Positions 1-8,203 of a stretch of 34,463 nucleotides of DNA are shown here, in pieces (position 1 is the first letter of the stretch; each line of letters opens with the position of its first letter). Under the pieces are notes generated by a model. That model saw only the letters and a list, made by a program, of their open reading frames with translations, was not told the DNA's origin and made no database searches. This DNA comes from Polyangiaceae bacterium (lineage in GTDB: Bacteria; Myxococcota_A; Polyangia; Polyangiales; Polyangiaceae). Made by a program: the position numbers and the translations under genes. The stretch lies in contig JAQSWN010000054.1 in NCBI GenBank assembly GCA_029266615.1, forward strand, positions 1-34,463, given 5' to 3'.

Positions 1-1
1 C

Positions 2-934
2 AAGACGGACGCGGAGTTGGATCTAGCCATCTCCAAGCGAATCCTCGCGATTCAAGCGGAGAGCGTCGAGGAGCTGACCCGCATCGTCGCGCGCGCGCGC
101 GCCGTGGGCCATCGGGCCGACGTTTCGCTGCGTCTCAACCCCGGCATCGAGATCGACTCGCACGCGCACATCGCAACCGGTCACGACGAAGCGAAGTTCG
201 GGATCAGCGAGAGTGACTTGGCCGCCGCTTACGCGGTCATCGACGGTTCGGAAGGACGCCTAGCTCAAGTCGGCCTTTCCACGCACATCGGCTCGATGCT
301 CACGTCGACGGAGGCCTACGCGCGCTCGGCGCGTAAGACCTGCGAGCTGACGCGTGAGCGACGCGAAGCGGTGTCGACGCTCAAATACGTCGACTTCGGG
401 GGAGGCTTCGGCGTGGACTACGGAAGCGCACCCAGCGCGGCGCCGTCCGAGTTCGCGCATACTTGCGTGCGCACGCTGCGCGACGCGGGGCTCTCGGATC
501 TCACCATCGTGGTGGAGCCGGGGCGGAGCCTCGTCGCTCCGTTCGGGGTCGTGGTCGCGCGCATCGTCCAAACGAAGCGCAGCGCGGAGCGGCGCTGGGT
601 GATGATAAACGCCGGTATGAACGACCTGATCCGCCCCGCCTTGTACTCCGCCAAGCACCGCATCGAGCTTTTGGAGGCGGCCCCCCAAGATCCGGAGTGG
701 CGCGTCGTCGGCCCTGTCTGCGAAAGCAGCGACGACTTCGGCGCGCATCCGCTCGGCCCTAACCCCGAAGGCTTAGTAGCGCTGCGGGACGCGGGCGCGT
801 ACGGCTTCGTCATGGCAAGCGAATACAACGGCCGCGCGCTGCCCAGCGAAGTCTTCATTCAAGGCGGCAAAGTCGCGTCCGTGAGCCGCTCCGCGGGCGC
901 CAAAGCCTGGCTCCAGCGCCGCCTGCAAGCCTAA
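2..934 (+). CDS. lysA: diaminopimelate decarboxylase, 5' end cut off by the window
   Basis: Decarboxylates meso-diaminopimelate to L-lysine, a PLP-dependent cytoplasmic reaction and the last step of lysine synthesis. The reading frame is open to the first bases of the window (it reads KTDAEL before the first possible internal start), so the N-terminal part, including the PLP-binding lysine that lies near the N-terminus in this family, is missing. What remains shows the fold III decarboxylase hallmarks: STHIGS, a GGGFGVDY glycine loop, EPGRSLVAP, the active-site cysteine motif GPVCESSD, and a C-terminal YGFVMASEYNGR block. About 310 residues are present, against roughly 400-450 for the family. 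It converges on the gene at 1163-3490. An ornithine- or arginine-type decarboxylase of the same fold is less likely given the GPxCESxD motif. Confidence 0.93.
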   Translation, partial: KTDAELDLAISKRILAIQAESVEELTRIVARARAVGHRADVSLRLNPGIEIDSHAHIATGHDEAKFGISESDLAAAYAVIDGSEGRLAQVGLSTHIGSMLTSTEAYARSARKTCELTRERREAVSTLKYVDFGGGFGVDYGSAPSAAPSEFAHTCVRTLRDAGLSDLTIVVEPGRSLVAPFGVVVARIVQTKRSAERRWVMINAGMNDLIRPALYSAKHRIELLEAAPQDPEWRVVGPVCESSDDFGAHPLGPNPEGLVALRDAGAYGFVMASEYNGRALPSEVFIQGGKVASVSRSAGAKAWLQRRLQA

Positions 935-1000
935 CGCGCGCGGCCGTCCAGACTCCCACTAACGCCCCCGAGAGATTCACAAAGAGATCAGGAGGGCAGG

Positions 1001-1088
1001 AGGTTTTAGGGGTTCGCGCTGCCGCCGCCGAGCTTGCTCGCGTCTCGTGCGCGCCGCAGGCGCGGCGAACCCAAAAATTCTCGCGAGC
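1001..1088. repeat. inverted repeat in a convergent gap, copy 1 of a dispersed element
   Basis: This lies between the convergent 3' ends of lysA and the 775-aa gene. The left arm (about 1003-1027) carries TTTTA-GGGGTTCGCGCTGCC. The right arm (about 1053-1088) carries the complement in the form GGCGCGGCGAACCC-AAAAATTC. The arms can pair over the TTTT/GGGTTCGC core with about 25 nt between them. Bases 1009-1027 recur identically at 13351-13369, in the other convergent gap described below. It could serve as a bidirectional terminator or be a degenerate dispersed repeat. The rest of the gap (935-1162) holds nothing else recognisable. Confidence 0.6.
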
Positions 1089-1162
1089 CCCATCGATTCG
1101 CTCCTCTTCCTCCCGCCTCCCGGGCTCCTGTGCGGTCTCGAGGCCTCGGAGCTTGGGAACGG

Positions 1163-3490
1163 CTAGGTGTTGCGCTTGATGGGGTTGGCGGGGGGAGGGC
1201 TCGAGGCGGTGGAGGTGCGGCCGCTGCTCGTGGGGTTCGGCGTGGGGCTGCGCATGGCCGGGCCGCGCGTGCCGCCACTGCTGCGGGCACCGCCCGTGCT
1301 CGGAAGTGAACGGCCGACGCTGGGCGGAGGCGCTGTCCCTCCACGGGGTGGCGGGCGAGAGCTGCGCAGGGCCGGCAGGTTGCCGGAGGATTCCAGGCGA
1401 CGCGCCCCGCTGCCGCGGCCGGGGGGGATGGAGCGGGTGCGGTACACCTCCCCTTCGACGACGACCTCCACGCCGAGCGTGCGGCACCGGCGAGCGAGCC
1501 GCTCGATGTCGAGCCCAGGTGCGAGCAGCAGGCCGGCGGGCGGCGAAGGATCGATGAAGAGATCTTGAGTCTGCCGGCGCGTGCGGAGCAGCTCCCGCAC
1601 CTCCGGATCCTCGACCCAGAGGAACCCCGAGGTGACGACGAACTCCGCCCGCCCGACGACCGCGCTCGCCTGCGCGAGCGTGCGCGCGATCGGGTCCGGC
1701 AGGGTGGCAACTTGCTCGATACGCGCCTGGATGACGTCTGCTTCGAAGCCCGCGCCGAGCGCTTGGGCCAGCGTCTGGGCGGTGATGAGGATGTCTAGCG
1801 TGCCCGCCACCGCCCCCACCTCCACGAACGGCGAAAGCGCGAGGACGTGGCCCGTCTTCGTGAGCGGACCGATGCGCAGCGCTTGATTGTCCGTGAAGCG
1901 GCTGTGGTCGCTGCTGGATTTGGGCGCGGCCACGCTGGTAGGAGCGACGTCTGCCAAGAACGCACGCCCGCGGGGCGTGATTCGCAGCGTGGGGCCGAGC
2001 GAGTCCGGCTCGTCCGAATCCGCGTCGCCGATATCCACCACGCCGAGCCCATGCAGGCTCTCGAACGCGATACGACGCGCGATCTCCGCGGGAGTGGGCG
2101 CTTCGACGCCCGCGCGCTGCGCCCACCGTTGGATGAGCCGCAAGAGCCCCGGAGCACGCGAGTCCGAGCGCACGTAGCCGGCGATGGCTTCCCACGGCAC
2201 CCAGCGGCCGTCGCCCAGCTCTTGCAAGGCTTCTAGCACCAAGTCGCGCACGCTACCGACGGCGCTCGCCTCACGTGAGCCTTGCGCGACGCGCATGACC
2301 TCGCCATCCGGCCGAGCCTCGTCCCAAGCGCCGCCGCGTCGCCACGCTTCGAACAACGCGCGGGGAAGCGCGCCCACTTCGTGCGAGCCGGGCGGCGAGG
2401 CCACGCTGACGGCGGAGGGATCCCACAAACCGATGGCCCGGCTGAGCGCGGCGATGAACGCAACTCGCTCCGGGTCTTTCCCGAAGCGCGTCGAAAGCTT
2501 ACCGATGAGTGAGCGCGGCGTCCCGATGTCCGTGCGAAGCTCCAGCGACGGATCGCGCACGGTGAGCGCCATCGCGAGGGCGAGCGCGGCCGGGTCTTCC
2601 GCAAAGCGAGCGCGGCGCGGCGCGTGATCGTCGGCAAGCACGAAGCTGCGGATTTCGTGGCGCTGGGTCTCGCGCTCCGCGCGGCGCGACGCCCCGACGA
2701 TGGTCGCGACCTCACTTGGAATGATGTGACGATTCGGGTGGATCGGAACGAGGTAGCCCCGGCGCTCGAGCGCGAAGCCGACTCCGCGGCGGGACGGAGT
2801 GGCGCCCGTGGCGCCGCGGAGCCGCAGTGGCTCACGCTCCAGGTCCAAGAGCTCGTCCGTCTCCACCTCGCCGCCCACGGTGTCCACCGCTGCGAGCAGC
2901 TTGCGCTCGAGCGGAGCGAGCTCTTCTAGCTCGCGCGCCAGCTTCTGCGGGTTAGTGAGCACCTCCCAAGCGGGCTCCAGCGCGAGCGCCATCGGCGGCG
3001 TCGCGGGACGCCCCAGGTAGTGACCGGCGATGCTGCCCGCCACCTCTTGCGAAACTTGTGACAGCAGCGCGCGCACGCCCCGCGGGTCTTCGCCCTCCCA
3101 GCTGCGAAGCTGCAGCATGTAGGCGACCGGCAAGAGCAACTCGACCCCGCGCGCTGCGCCCCGCACGAAAACGATGCCGCGCGCCACGAGCGGCTCCACC
3201 GCGGGGGGTAGCGCGCTGGCTAGGAGCACGCCTTTCGCTTCTGCGATGCGGTAAAGGAGCTCGCGGGTGGGACCGGGGAGCAAGGAAGTGTCGCGGATCT
3301 CCGGGAGCTGCAGCAGCATTCGCGCGACCTGCGACGGCACGTCGATGCGCTTTGCCTCGTCCGTGCGGATCTTGAGCCGCGCGATCAATGACTCGAGCTC
3401 CCGATCCGGCAGCACGCGCAGAACGTCCACCAACCGGATGGCCACCCCAGGCCTCTCGGTCTGTCCGCCGTCGCGTCGGGAGGTACTCAT
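1163..3490 (-). CDS. large protein with a helicase-associated C-terminal (Helicase_C_3-like) domain
   Basis: A 775-residue cytoplasmic protein without signal peptide or membrane segment. Residues from about 520 to 680 (LALSPFVEVGAVAGTLDILITAQ through AGFEADVIQARIEQV to RRCRTLGVEVVVEGE) follow the pattern of the helicase-associated C-terminal domain (Helicase_C_3, XPB/Ssl2-like) known mainly from long actinobacterial proteins. The N-terminus (VDVLRVLPDRELESLIARLKI) also matches the opening of those proteins. No Walker A or DEAD box is visible, so it is not itself a helicase motor. The last ~90 residues are Ser/Pro/Arg/Gly-rich and probably disordered. The start is taken at the ATG ending at 3490; a TTG five codons upstream is possible. 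The role is unknown; DNA binding or repair is inferred only from the domain name. Confidence 0.72.
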   Translation of the reverse strand: MSTSRRDGGQTERPGVAIRLVDVLRVLPDRELESLIARLKIRTDEAKRIDVPSQVARMLLQLPEIRDTSLLPGPTRELLYRIAEAKGVLLASALPPAVEPLVARGIVFVRGAARGVELLLPVAYMLQLRSWEGEDPRGVRALLSQVSQEVAGSIAGHYLGRPATPPMALALEPAWEVLTNPQKLARELEELAPLERKLLAAVDTVGGEVETDELLDLEREPLRLRGATGATPSRRGVGFALERRGYLVPIHPNRHIIPSEVATIVGASRRAERETQRHEIRSFVLADDHAPRRARFAEDPAALALAMALTVRDPSLELRTDIGTPRSLIGKLSTRFGKDPERVAFIAALSRAIGLWDPSAVSVASPPGSHEVGALPRALFEAWRRGGAWDEARPDGEVMRVAQGSREASAVGSVRDLVLEALQELGDGRWVPWEAIAGYVRSDSRAPGLLRLIQRWAQRAGVEAPTPAEIARRIAFESLHGLGVVDIGDADSDEPDSLGPTLRITPRGRAFLADVAPTSVAAPKSSSDHSRFTDNQALRIGPLTKTGHVLALSPFVEVGAVAGTLDILITAQTLAQALGAGFEADVIQARIEQVATLPDPIARTLAQASAVVGRAEFVVTSGFLWVEDPEVRELLRTRRQTQDLFIDPSPPAGLLLAPGLDIERLARRCRTLGVEVVVEGEVYRTRSIPPGRGSGARRLESSGNLPALRSSRPPPRGGTAPPPSVGRSLPSTGGARSSGGTRGPAMRSPTPNPTSSGRTSTASSPPPANPIKRNT

Positions 3491-3900
3491 AGATCTAGAT
3501 AGCAAACCGCGAAATCCTCGCTCTGTCCAGTCGGGTCAGTAACCCTCGAGAGCTATACCGAGCCTGCCGTTTATGCTGCGCTATCCTGCGCTAGGACACG
3601 CGGGCGCCGTGAGACAGGTGAGATTCGACAGGCAATTCGGAGCTATTACGCGCCTTTCCACGCTGCGATCTCCGTTTTGGGAAGGTGACTTAAGCGCCTT
3701 CGCCAAATGTGAGACGTTTTACAGCCGCGCGCGACGGTTCCGACGGCGCCCGCGGTCGCGCCGTCGGAACCGTCAGCCCCGCGCCGCGAAGCGCCCGACG
3801 AAGTGGCTTGTCTGGGGTCGCGTACGCCTCGCTTCGCGCGGCGTTTTTCCGTCCCGAGCCGAGACGCGGCCGCGACAGTAGGCTATCCACAGCTTATTCC
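3491..3900. other. 410-bp divergent intergenic region
   Basis: Separates the divergently transcribed 775-aa gene and the HD-domain gene. It contains a short direct repeat TGCGCTATCC/TGCGCTAGGA near 3580-3600, a perfect inverted repeat (annotated separately), and one near-match to a DnaA box (CTATCCACA, 3883-3891). An open frame runs from 3709 into the HD gene, but its Arg/Ala-rich translation looks non-coding and spans the inverted repeat, so it is treated as untranslated. No convincing sigma-70 promoter pair was found by eye. Confidence 0.5.
3733..3774. repeat. 17-bp perfect inverted repeat with 8-bp spacer
   Basis: Arms GACGGTTCCGACGGCGC (3733-3749) and its exact reverse complement (3758-3774) are separated by 8 bp. 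There is no T-run directly after either arm, so it is not a classical intrinsic terminator on either strand. It lies about 130 bp upstream of the HD gene start and about 240 bp upstream of the divergent gene. It may be a dyad operator or a strong RNA hairpin in the leader of the HD gene. Confidence 0.85.
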
Positions 3901-5199
3901 ATGATCCTCAGAGACCCCGTCCATGGGCTCGTCTCCTTCGAAGCGGAGGAGGAGTCGATCGTGCCGGCGCTGCTGCAAGCCCGCGAGCTTCAGCGCCTTC
4001 GGCGGGTGCGCCAGACCGGCTTGGCTTCTTTGGCCTACCCCGGCGCCGATCACACACGCTTCGCTCATGCCATCGGCTCTGCGTGCGTGATGACTAAACT
4101 AGTCCGGCGCTTACGCTCGATTCACGATGCCCTGCCCTACTGGCAGCGACTCACGACCGAGCGCGCGCGCGACGCCCTCGCCGCCGCGCTCCTGCACGAC
4201 GTCGGGCATGGCCCGTTTTCGCACCTGTTCGAGCAGGTGCTGCCGCAAGCGCGCCTCCACGAGGAGTGGACCCGCGAAATCGTGCTCGACCCGAGCACGG
4301 ACGTGAGCCGCATCCTCCGGCGCTTCGACTCCACCCTACCGGAGCGCGTCGCGGACTTGGTGCAGGGCAAGCACGAGCTCACGTTTCTGGCCAAGGCGGT
4401 GAGCGGCACCTTCGACGTGGACCGCTGCGATTACCTGCTGCGAGACGCGCACGCCACCGGCGTCAGCTATGGCGCGTTCGACCTCGACTGGCTCCTCCGA
4501 AGCCTGCGCTTCGGGGTGCCCACGAGCGACAAAGCGCCGCCGCTGGCCATCGACGGCGCCAAGGGTATCCCTGCCATCGAGTCCTTCCTGCTGGCGCGGC
4601 TGTTCATGTTCCAGCAGGTTTATTTCCACAAGACCGAGCGAGCCAGCGAGTGGATGTTGTCGCGCATCCTGGAGCGCGTGGGGCAGCTCACCCAGGACGG
4701 CACGCGCGTGGAGGCGACGCCCACCGCGATCCGCGACATCGCGCTCGGCGGTCACACGTCGCTCGGGCAGTACCTGAAGCTGGACGACGCCGCGCTCTGG
4801 GTGGCGCTGGCGAGCTGGTGCGAGAGCACGGATCCTCTGCTCTCGGACTTGTGCCAGCGCTTTTACGCGCGCAACCTTTTCAAGACGTACGAGCTTTTCG
4901 GGGAGCAGGCGACGCCAGCCGCGCGCCTTACCGCGCTCGAAGTCGCGCGCGACATTGCTCGAGAATTCGGCCTAGATCCGGCGGTCTACGTGGGCCTCGA
5001 CGCAGCGTCCACGGTTGCGTTCGACGACTCGGAGGATCCGCTGACGGTGGTGTTCCCCAACGGAAAGAGCCGAGCCCTGTCGGACGTATCCTTCTTACTC
5101 GGACGACTGCGGAGCGAGCGAATGGAGCGCGTTCGCATCGTCTTCGCGCCGGAGCTGCGCGACCAGATCGTCGCCGCGTTCGGTAAAGAGCGCTCATGA
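3901..5199 (+). CDS. HD-domain phosphohydrolase, SAMHD1/dNTPase-like
   Basis: A 432-residue cytoplasmic metal-dependent phosphohydrolase of the COG1078 type, whose characterised relatives (SAMHD1, bacterial dGTPases) remove triphosphate from dNTPs. The start ATG at 3901 gives the family N-terminus ILRDPVHGLV. Visible metal ligands are H56 (RFAHAIG), H99-D100 (LLHDVGHGPFSH) and D174 in DVDRCDYLLRD, which corresponds to the SAMHD1 DVDKWDYFARD block including its Tyr, Arg and Asp substrate residues. All four HD ligands are intact, so it should be active. Whether dNTPs are the true substrate cannot be read from sequence. Its stop overlaps the ATG of the next gene by 4 nt, which implies translational coupling. 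Confidence 0.88.
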   Translation: MILRDPVHGLVSFEAEEESIVPALLQARELQRLRRVRQTGLASLAYPGADHTRFAHAIGSACVMTKLVRRLRSIHDALPYWQRLTTERARDALAAALLHDVGHGPFSHLFEQVLPQARLHEEWTREIVLDPSTDVSRILRRFDSTLPERVADLVQGKHELTFLAKAVSGTFDVDRCDYLLRDAHATGVSYGAFDLDWLLRSLRFGVPTSDKAPPLAIDGAKGIPAIESFLLARLFMFQQVYFHKTERASEWMLSRILERVGQLTQDGTRVEATPTAIRDIALGGHTSLGQYLKLDDAALWVALASWCESTDPLLSDLCQRFYARNLFKTYELFGEQATPAARLTALEVARDIAREFGLDPAVYVGLDAASTVAFDDSEDPLTVVFPNGKSRALSDVSFLLGRLRSERMERVRIVFAPELRDQIVAAFGKERS

Positions 5200-5804
5200 A
5201 GGTTTGGACCACGCTCCCCATCTTCGCGCTGCTCTTCGCCGCTCGGCCTGCGCTCGCGGACGCCCCGCCGCACGCGCCCTTGCCCGGCTCCGACGGCGTG
5301 TACGGACGGATGGACGGCTTGCTCGCGCTCGCGGCCGACGTCGGGGCGGAGGTCGAAGATGGCGAGCCGCGCGGAGCGCTCCGCCTGTCTGCCCACTACC
5401 TGTGGATGGCCGGCGTGTATGGCCGGTACTCGGACGCGTTCGGAGGCGCAGAAGCCCGCCCCGCCCGCACGGCGTCCCTCGGCGTGGACCTGCGGCCGCT
5501 ATTTTTGCCGCGGTTCTCCCAAGATTGGGAGCGGGGTCCGGCGTTCTTGGATTTGGCGGTGGACTCGTTGTCGCTCAACGCGGGCGCCTATTTCGCCAAG
5601 CCCCTCGGGCAGAGCTTCGGTGACGAGCGCGGCTTCGAGCTGGGCGCGGGTTTTGGGCTGCCGCTCGCGTCCCACGCAAAAGGCCCGTGGTTGGACTTTC
5701 GCGCGGAGCGGCGGTTCGCCGACGAAGGTGACAGCGCCTGGCTCTTCACCGCCTCGCTCGGCTACCACCTCATCACTTGGTCGACGGACTCGGCTCGTCG
5801 ATAG
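5196..5804 (+). CDS. exported protein of unknown function, possible outer-membrane barrel
   Basis: A 202-residue protein with a clear Sec signal peptide (MKVWTTLPIFALLFAARPALA, cleavage after ALA) and no lipobox. The mature part has alternating short hydrophobic strands rich in Gly, Tyr, Phe and Leu (SAHYLWMAGVYGRYSD, GFELGAGFGLPLAS, LFTASLGYHLITW), as expected of a small outer-membrane beta-barrel or a beta-sandwich. It overlaps the HD gene by ATGA and is therefore co-translated with it. Its 3' end overlaps the convergent DUF482 gene by 32 bp. The family was not recognised. Confidence 0.7.
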   Translation: MKVWTTLPIFALLFAARPALADAPPHAPLPGSDGVYGRMDGLLALAADVGAEVEDGEPRGALRLSAHYLWMAGVYGRYSDAFGGAEARPARTASLGVDLRPLFLPRFSQDWERGPAFLDLAVDSLSLNAGAYFAKPLGQSFGDERGFELGAGFGLPLASHAKGPWLDFRAERRFADEGDSAWLFTASLGYHLITWSTDSARR

Positions 5805-6975
5805 ACTCAGCGTGCGCGAACGGCCGCAGTACCCCCGCCTCGCGTGACTCGGCGACGTGCTCGGTTACGGCCTCACGCTCGCGCTCTAAAAAGTCCCGTA
5901 CGGCTGCGTCGAGCTGTCGGTGCCGCAAGTAGTGCGAGCTGTACGTCACGGTCGGCTCGAAGCCCCGCGCGACCTTGTGCTCACCGCCGGCGCCCGGTTC
6001 GAACTTCGCGAGGCCGCGGCGGATGCACTCTTCGATGCCGAAGTAGAAGCAGACGTTGAAGTGCAGAAACGGGACTTCGTGCGTGGCGCCCCAGTAGCGG
6101 CCATAGAGGGCGTCCTTCCCGAGGAAATTGAAGGCGCCGCCGAGCCGCTTACCGGCGCGCTCCGCGACCACCACGTGCAGCTCGTCCGGCATGGTCTTCG
6201 CGACCTCTTCGAAGAGCTCTCGGCACAGGTACTGGCGGCCCCAAGCGAACTTTTCGACCGTGCTCAGGTAGAAGTCGAAGACGAAGTCGACCAGCTCGGG
6301 CGTCATGTCGTGCCCGGATAGGGCGCGAATCTCCACGCCCCGGTCACGCATTTCGCGGCGCTCGCGCTTGAGCTGATTACGCTTCTTGCTGTTCATGCGC
6401 GACAGAAAGTCGTCGAAGTCTTCGTAACCGGGGTTGGTCCAGTGAAACTGAACGCCGCGCCGTTCCGCAAAGCCCGCGAAGGTGAGCTCTTCCGTCTCTT
6501 CCTTGGACGGAAAGAGCACGTGCGCGCCCGAAACCGGCAAGGCTGCGCATAGCTGGGGAATCGCGCGACCGAACGCGGACATGACGCGCGCCCGATCTTG
6601 GTCCGCACGCACCAAGATGCGCGGCCCCGTGGCGGGCGTGAACGGCACCGCAAGCACGAGCTTCGGGTAGTACGGCGCACGTAGGACGCCCTCCGAGTGG
6701 CGCGCCCAAGAGTAGTCGAACACGAACTCGCCTTCGCTGTTCGTTTTCACGTAAGCGGGCGCGGCCGCGATGCACTCCCCGTTTTCATGCAAGGAAATAT
6801 GCTGCGGCACCCAGCCCTTGTCTTCCCCCACACAGCCCGTGCGCTCCAGCGCGTCCAACCACTCGAAGGACAAAAACGGCGGTCGATTCGGGGGAAGCAG
6901 CCGCTGCCACGTCTCCCGCCCGAGCTGCCGCATCGACGGGTGGGTGTGAAGCTCGAAGGCGGCCTTATCCGTCAC
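5773..6975 (-). CDS. DUF482 / FemAB-like GNAT-fold protein
   Basis: A 400-residue protein matching the COG3146/PF04339 family of GNAT-fold acyltransferases related to FemAB aminoacyltransferases. Recognisable blocks are PPFLSFEWLDALERTGCVG near the N-terminus, YYPKLVLAVPFTPATGPRIL, NPGYEDFDDFLSRMNSKKRNQLKRERR, and KFEPGAGGEHKVARGFEP towards the C-terminus. These are the typical conserved stretches and the length is normal. The start codon is GTG at 6975, overlapping the stop of the phospholipase D gene as GTGA, so the two are co-translated. The substrate is unknown in this family; coupling with a phospholipid enzyme hints at an envelope role (inference). Confidence 0.85.
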   Translation of the reverse strand: MTDKAAFELHTHPSMRQLGRETWQRLLPPNRPPFLSFEWLDALERTGCVGEDKGWVPQHISLHENGECIAAAPAYVKTNSEGEFVFDYSWARHSEGVLRAPYYPKLVLAVPFTPATGPRILVRADQDRARVMSAFGRAIPQLCAALPVSGAHVLFPSKEETEELTFAGFAERRGVQFHWTNPGYEDFDDFLSRMNSKKRNQLKRERREMRDRGVEIRALSGHDMTPELVDFVFDFYLSTVEKFAWGRQYLCRELFEEVAKTMPDELHVVVAERAGKRLGGAFNFLGKDALYGRYWGATHEVPFLHFNVCFYFGIEECIRRGLAKFEPGAGGEHKVARGFEPTVTYSSHYLRHRQLDAAVRDFLEREREAVTEHVAESREAGVLRPFAHAESIDEPSPSTK

Positions 6976-8141
6976 AGGAACTTCCGCAGTCGGTAGAAGG
7001 TGTTTTCCAAAAGGCGATCCGAGAGGCTGCGCGCCACGACGTTCTTCAGGTCGATCTCGTGCGAGCCCTTCAGGTCCTCACGGAAGGACGCGACCACCTC
7101 GGTCGCCAGCTCTTCGTCGAGCACGCTCGCGTTTACCTCTAGGTTGTTGCGAAGCGACATGTAGTCGAAATTGAACGTACCGGTCGTGCACCAGTGCGAG
7201 TCGATGGCCGCGGTCTTCGCGTGGAACATGCCCTCCTGCCATTCGTAAATGCGAACGCCCGCCTCCAGTAACCGCTCGTACTGCGCGCGCCCCGCGTACT
7301 TCACCGCCTCAACGTCGCTGTGAGCGGGCACGATGACGCGCACGTCCACGCCCCGCGCGGCGGCTCGCGTCAGCGCTCGGCGTACGGTGCCGTCCGGCAC
7401 GAAGTACGAATTCGCGATATAAACGCTCTTTTTAGCCGCATACACGCGCGACACGTAGTCCCGTGCGATCTCGTGACGGTGGCGGAAGTAGCGCTCGCCC
7501 AAAATGCGCACCGGCAAGAGTCGCTGGCCGGGCGTGGCCGCCTGAGGCTCTGCGTGCAGGTGCAAGAGCTTCGGCAGCGAGTGCTTGCGCCAAACGCGGT
7601 GAAAGCAGTGAGAAAGGCCGTTCACGGCGCGCCCCTCGATGCGCATCATGTCGTCACGCCAGCCTTCGCCGCCCTCTTCCAGCGGCGCCCACTGGCTTGC
7701 CAAGTTGATGCCGCCGGTGAAGCCGACGCTGCCGTCTACGACGAGGATCTTCCGGTGGTCGCGCCGGGAGAGGCGCGAGAGTGATACGCGCACCTTGCGA
7801 CGCCATGGCGCGACCGGGTTGTATTCCATCACGTGCGCGCCCGCGGCTTGCAGCTCCGCGAACATCGCCTGGTCGGCGCCGATGGATCCGACCGAGTCAT
7901 AAATGATGGCGACTTCCACCCCACGCTTTCGCGCGCGCAGCAGCTCTTCCGTGAAGCGCCGGCCCACCGCGTCCGAGCCGTACCAGTACATCTCCAACAA
8001 GACCTGCCGGCGGGCCTGGGAAATGGCCTCTAGCATGGCCGGAAAAGTCTCCCGACCGTCCCGTAAGAAGCGGACGGCGTTGCCAGGGACGAAGCGGCCG
8101 TGAACCTTGCGAAAGCGAAGCGGAACGTACTGGTTCTTCAT
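6972..8141 (-). CDS. cardiolipin synthase / phospholipase D family protein
   Basis: A 389-residue member of the PLD superfamily with two complete HKD motifs: H129-x-K131-(x4)-D136 in HRKILVVDGSVGFTGG, and H308-x-K310-(x3)-D314 in HAKTAAIDSHWCTTGTFNFD. This is the layout of bacterial cardiolipin synthases, which transfer a phosphatidyl group between lipid headgroups at the inner membrane. It lacks N-terminal transmembrane helices and in that respect resembles ClsB more than ClsA. The start is set at the ATG at 8141 (MKNQYVPLRFRK). The frame stays open further upstream, but that part is Arg/Ser/Ala-rich and runs into the divergent gene. It is the first gene of a two-gene unit with the DUF482 gene. 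Confidence 0.88.
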   Translation of the reverse strand: MKNQYVPLRFRKVHGRFVPGNAVRFLRDGRETFPAMLEAISQARRQVLLEMYWYGSDAVGRRFTEELLRARKRGVEVAIIYDSVGSIGADQAMFAELQAAGAHVMEYNPVAPWRRKVRVSLSRLSRRDHRKILVVDGSVGFTGGINLASQWAPLEEGGEGWRDDMMRIEGRAVNGLSHCFHRVWRKHSLPKLLHLHAEPQAATPGQRLLPVRILGERYFRHRHEIARDYVSRVYAAKKSVYIANSYFVPDGTVRRALTRAAARGVDVRVIVPAHSDVEAVKYAGRAQYERLLEAGVRIYEWQEGMFHAKTAAIDSHWCTTGTFNFDYMSLRNNLEVNASVLDEELATEVVASFREDLKGSHEIDLKNVVARSLSDRLLENTFYRLRKFL

Positions 8142-8153
8142 CGGCCGGACGAG

Positions 8154-8182
8154 AAGATGGGGTGATTGCTCGGCGCTGGCAA
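8154..8182 (-). promoter_or_regulatory. possible sigma-70-type promoter of the phospholipase D gene
   Basis: On the minus strand a TTGCCA hexamer (8182-8177) is followed after 17 bp by CATCTT (8159-8154), about 12 bp before the ATG at 8141. The -35 box matches the TTGACA consensus at 5 of 6 positions; the -10 box is weak. It sits within the 62-bp divergent gap shared with the M48 gene, so the two promoters must overlap. Confidence 0.35.
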
Positions 8183-8203
8183 GCGACCTGCTATGTTTGC
8201 GGC

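Noticed and set aside
855..2195. Long minus-strand open frame (446 codons) overlapping lysA's end and the 775-aa gene
   Set aside because: Arg/Ala/Gly/His-rich translation without domains, out of frame with a gene of recognisable family; a GC-driven shadow frame.
3883..3891. DnaA-box-like CTATCCACA, possible origin
   Set aside because: A single 8/9 match with no cluster, AT-rich unwinding region or dnaA/dnaN/gyrB neighbours.
3709..3900. 64-codon N-terminal extension of the HD phosphohydrolase
   Set aside because: Arg/Ser/Ala-rich, runs across the 17-bp inverted repeat, and the family N-terminus ILRDPVHG begins at the ATG at 3901.
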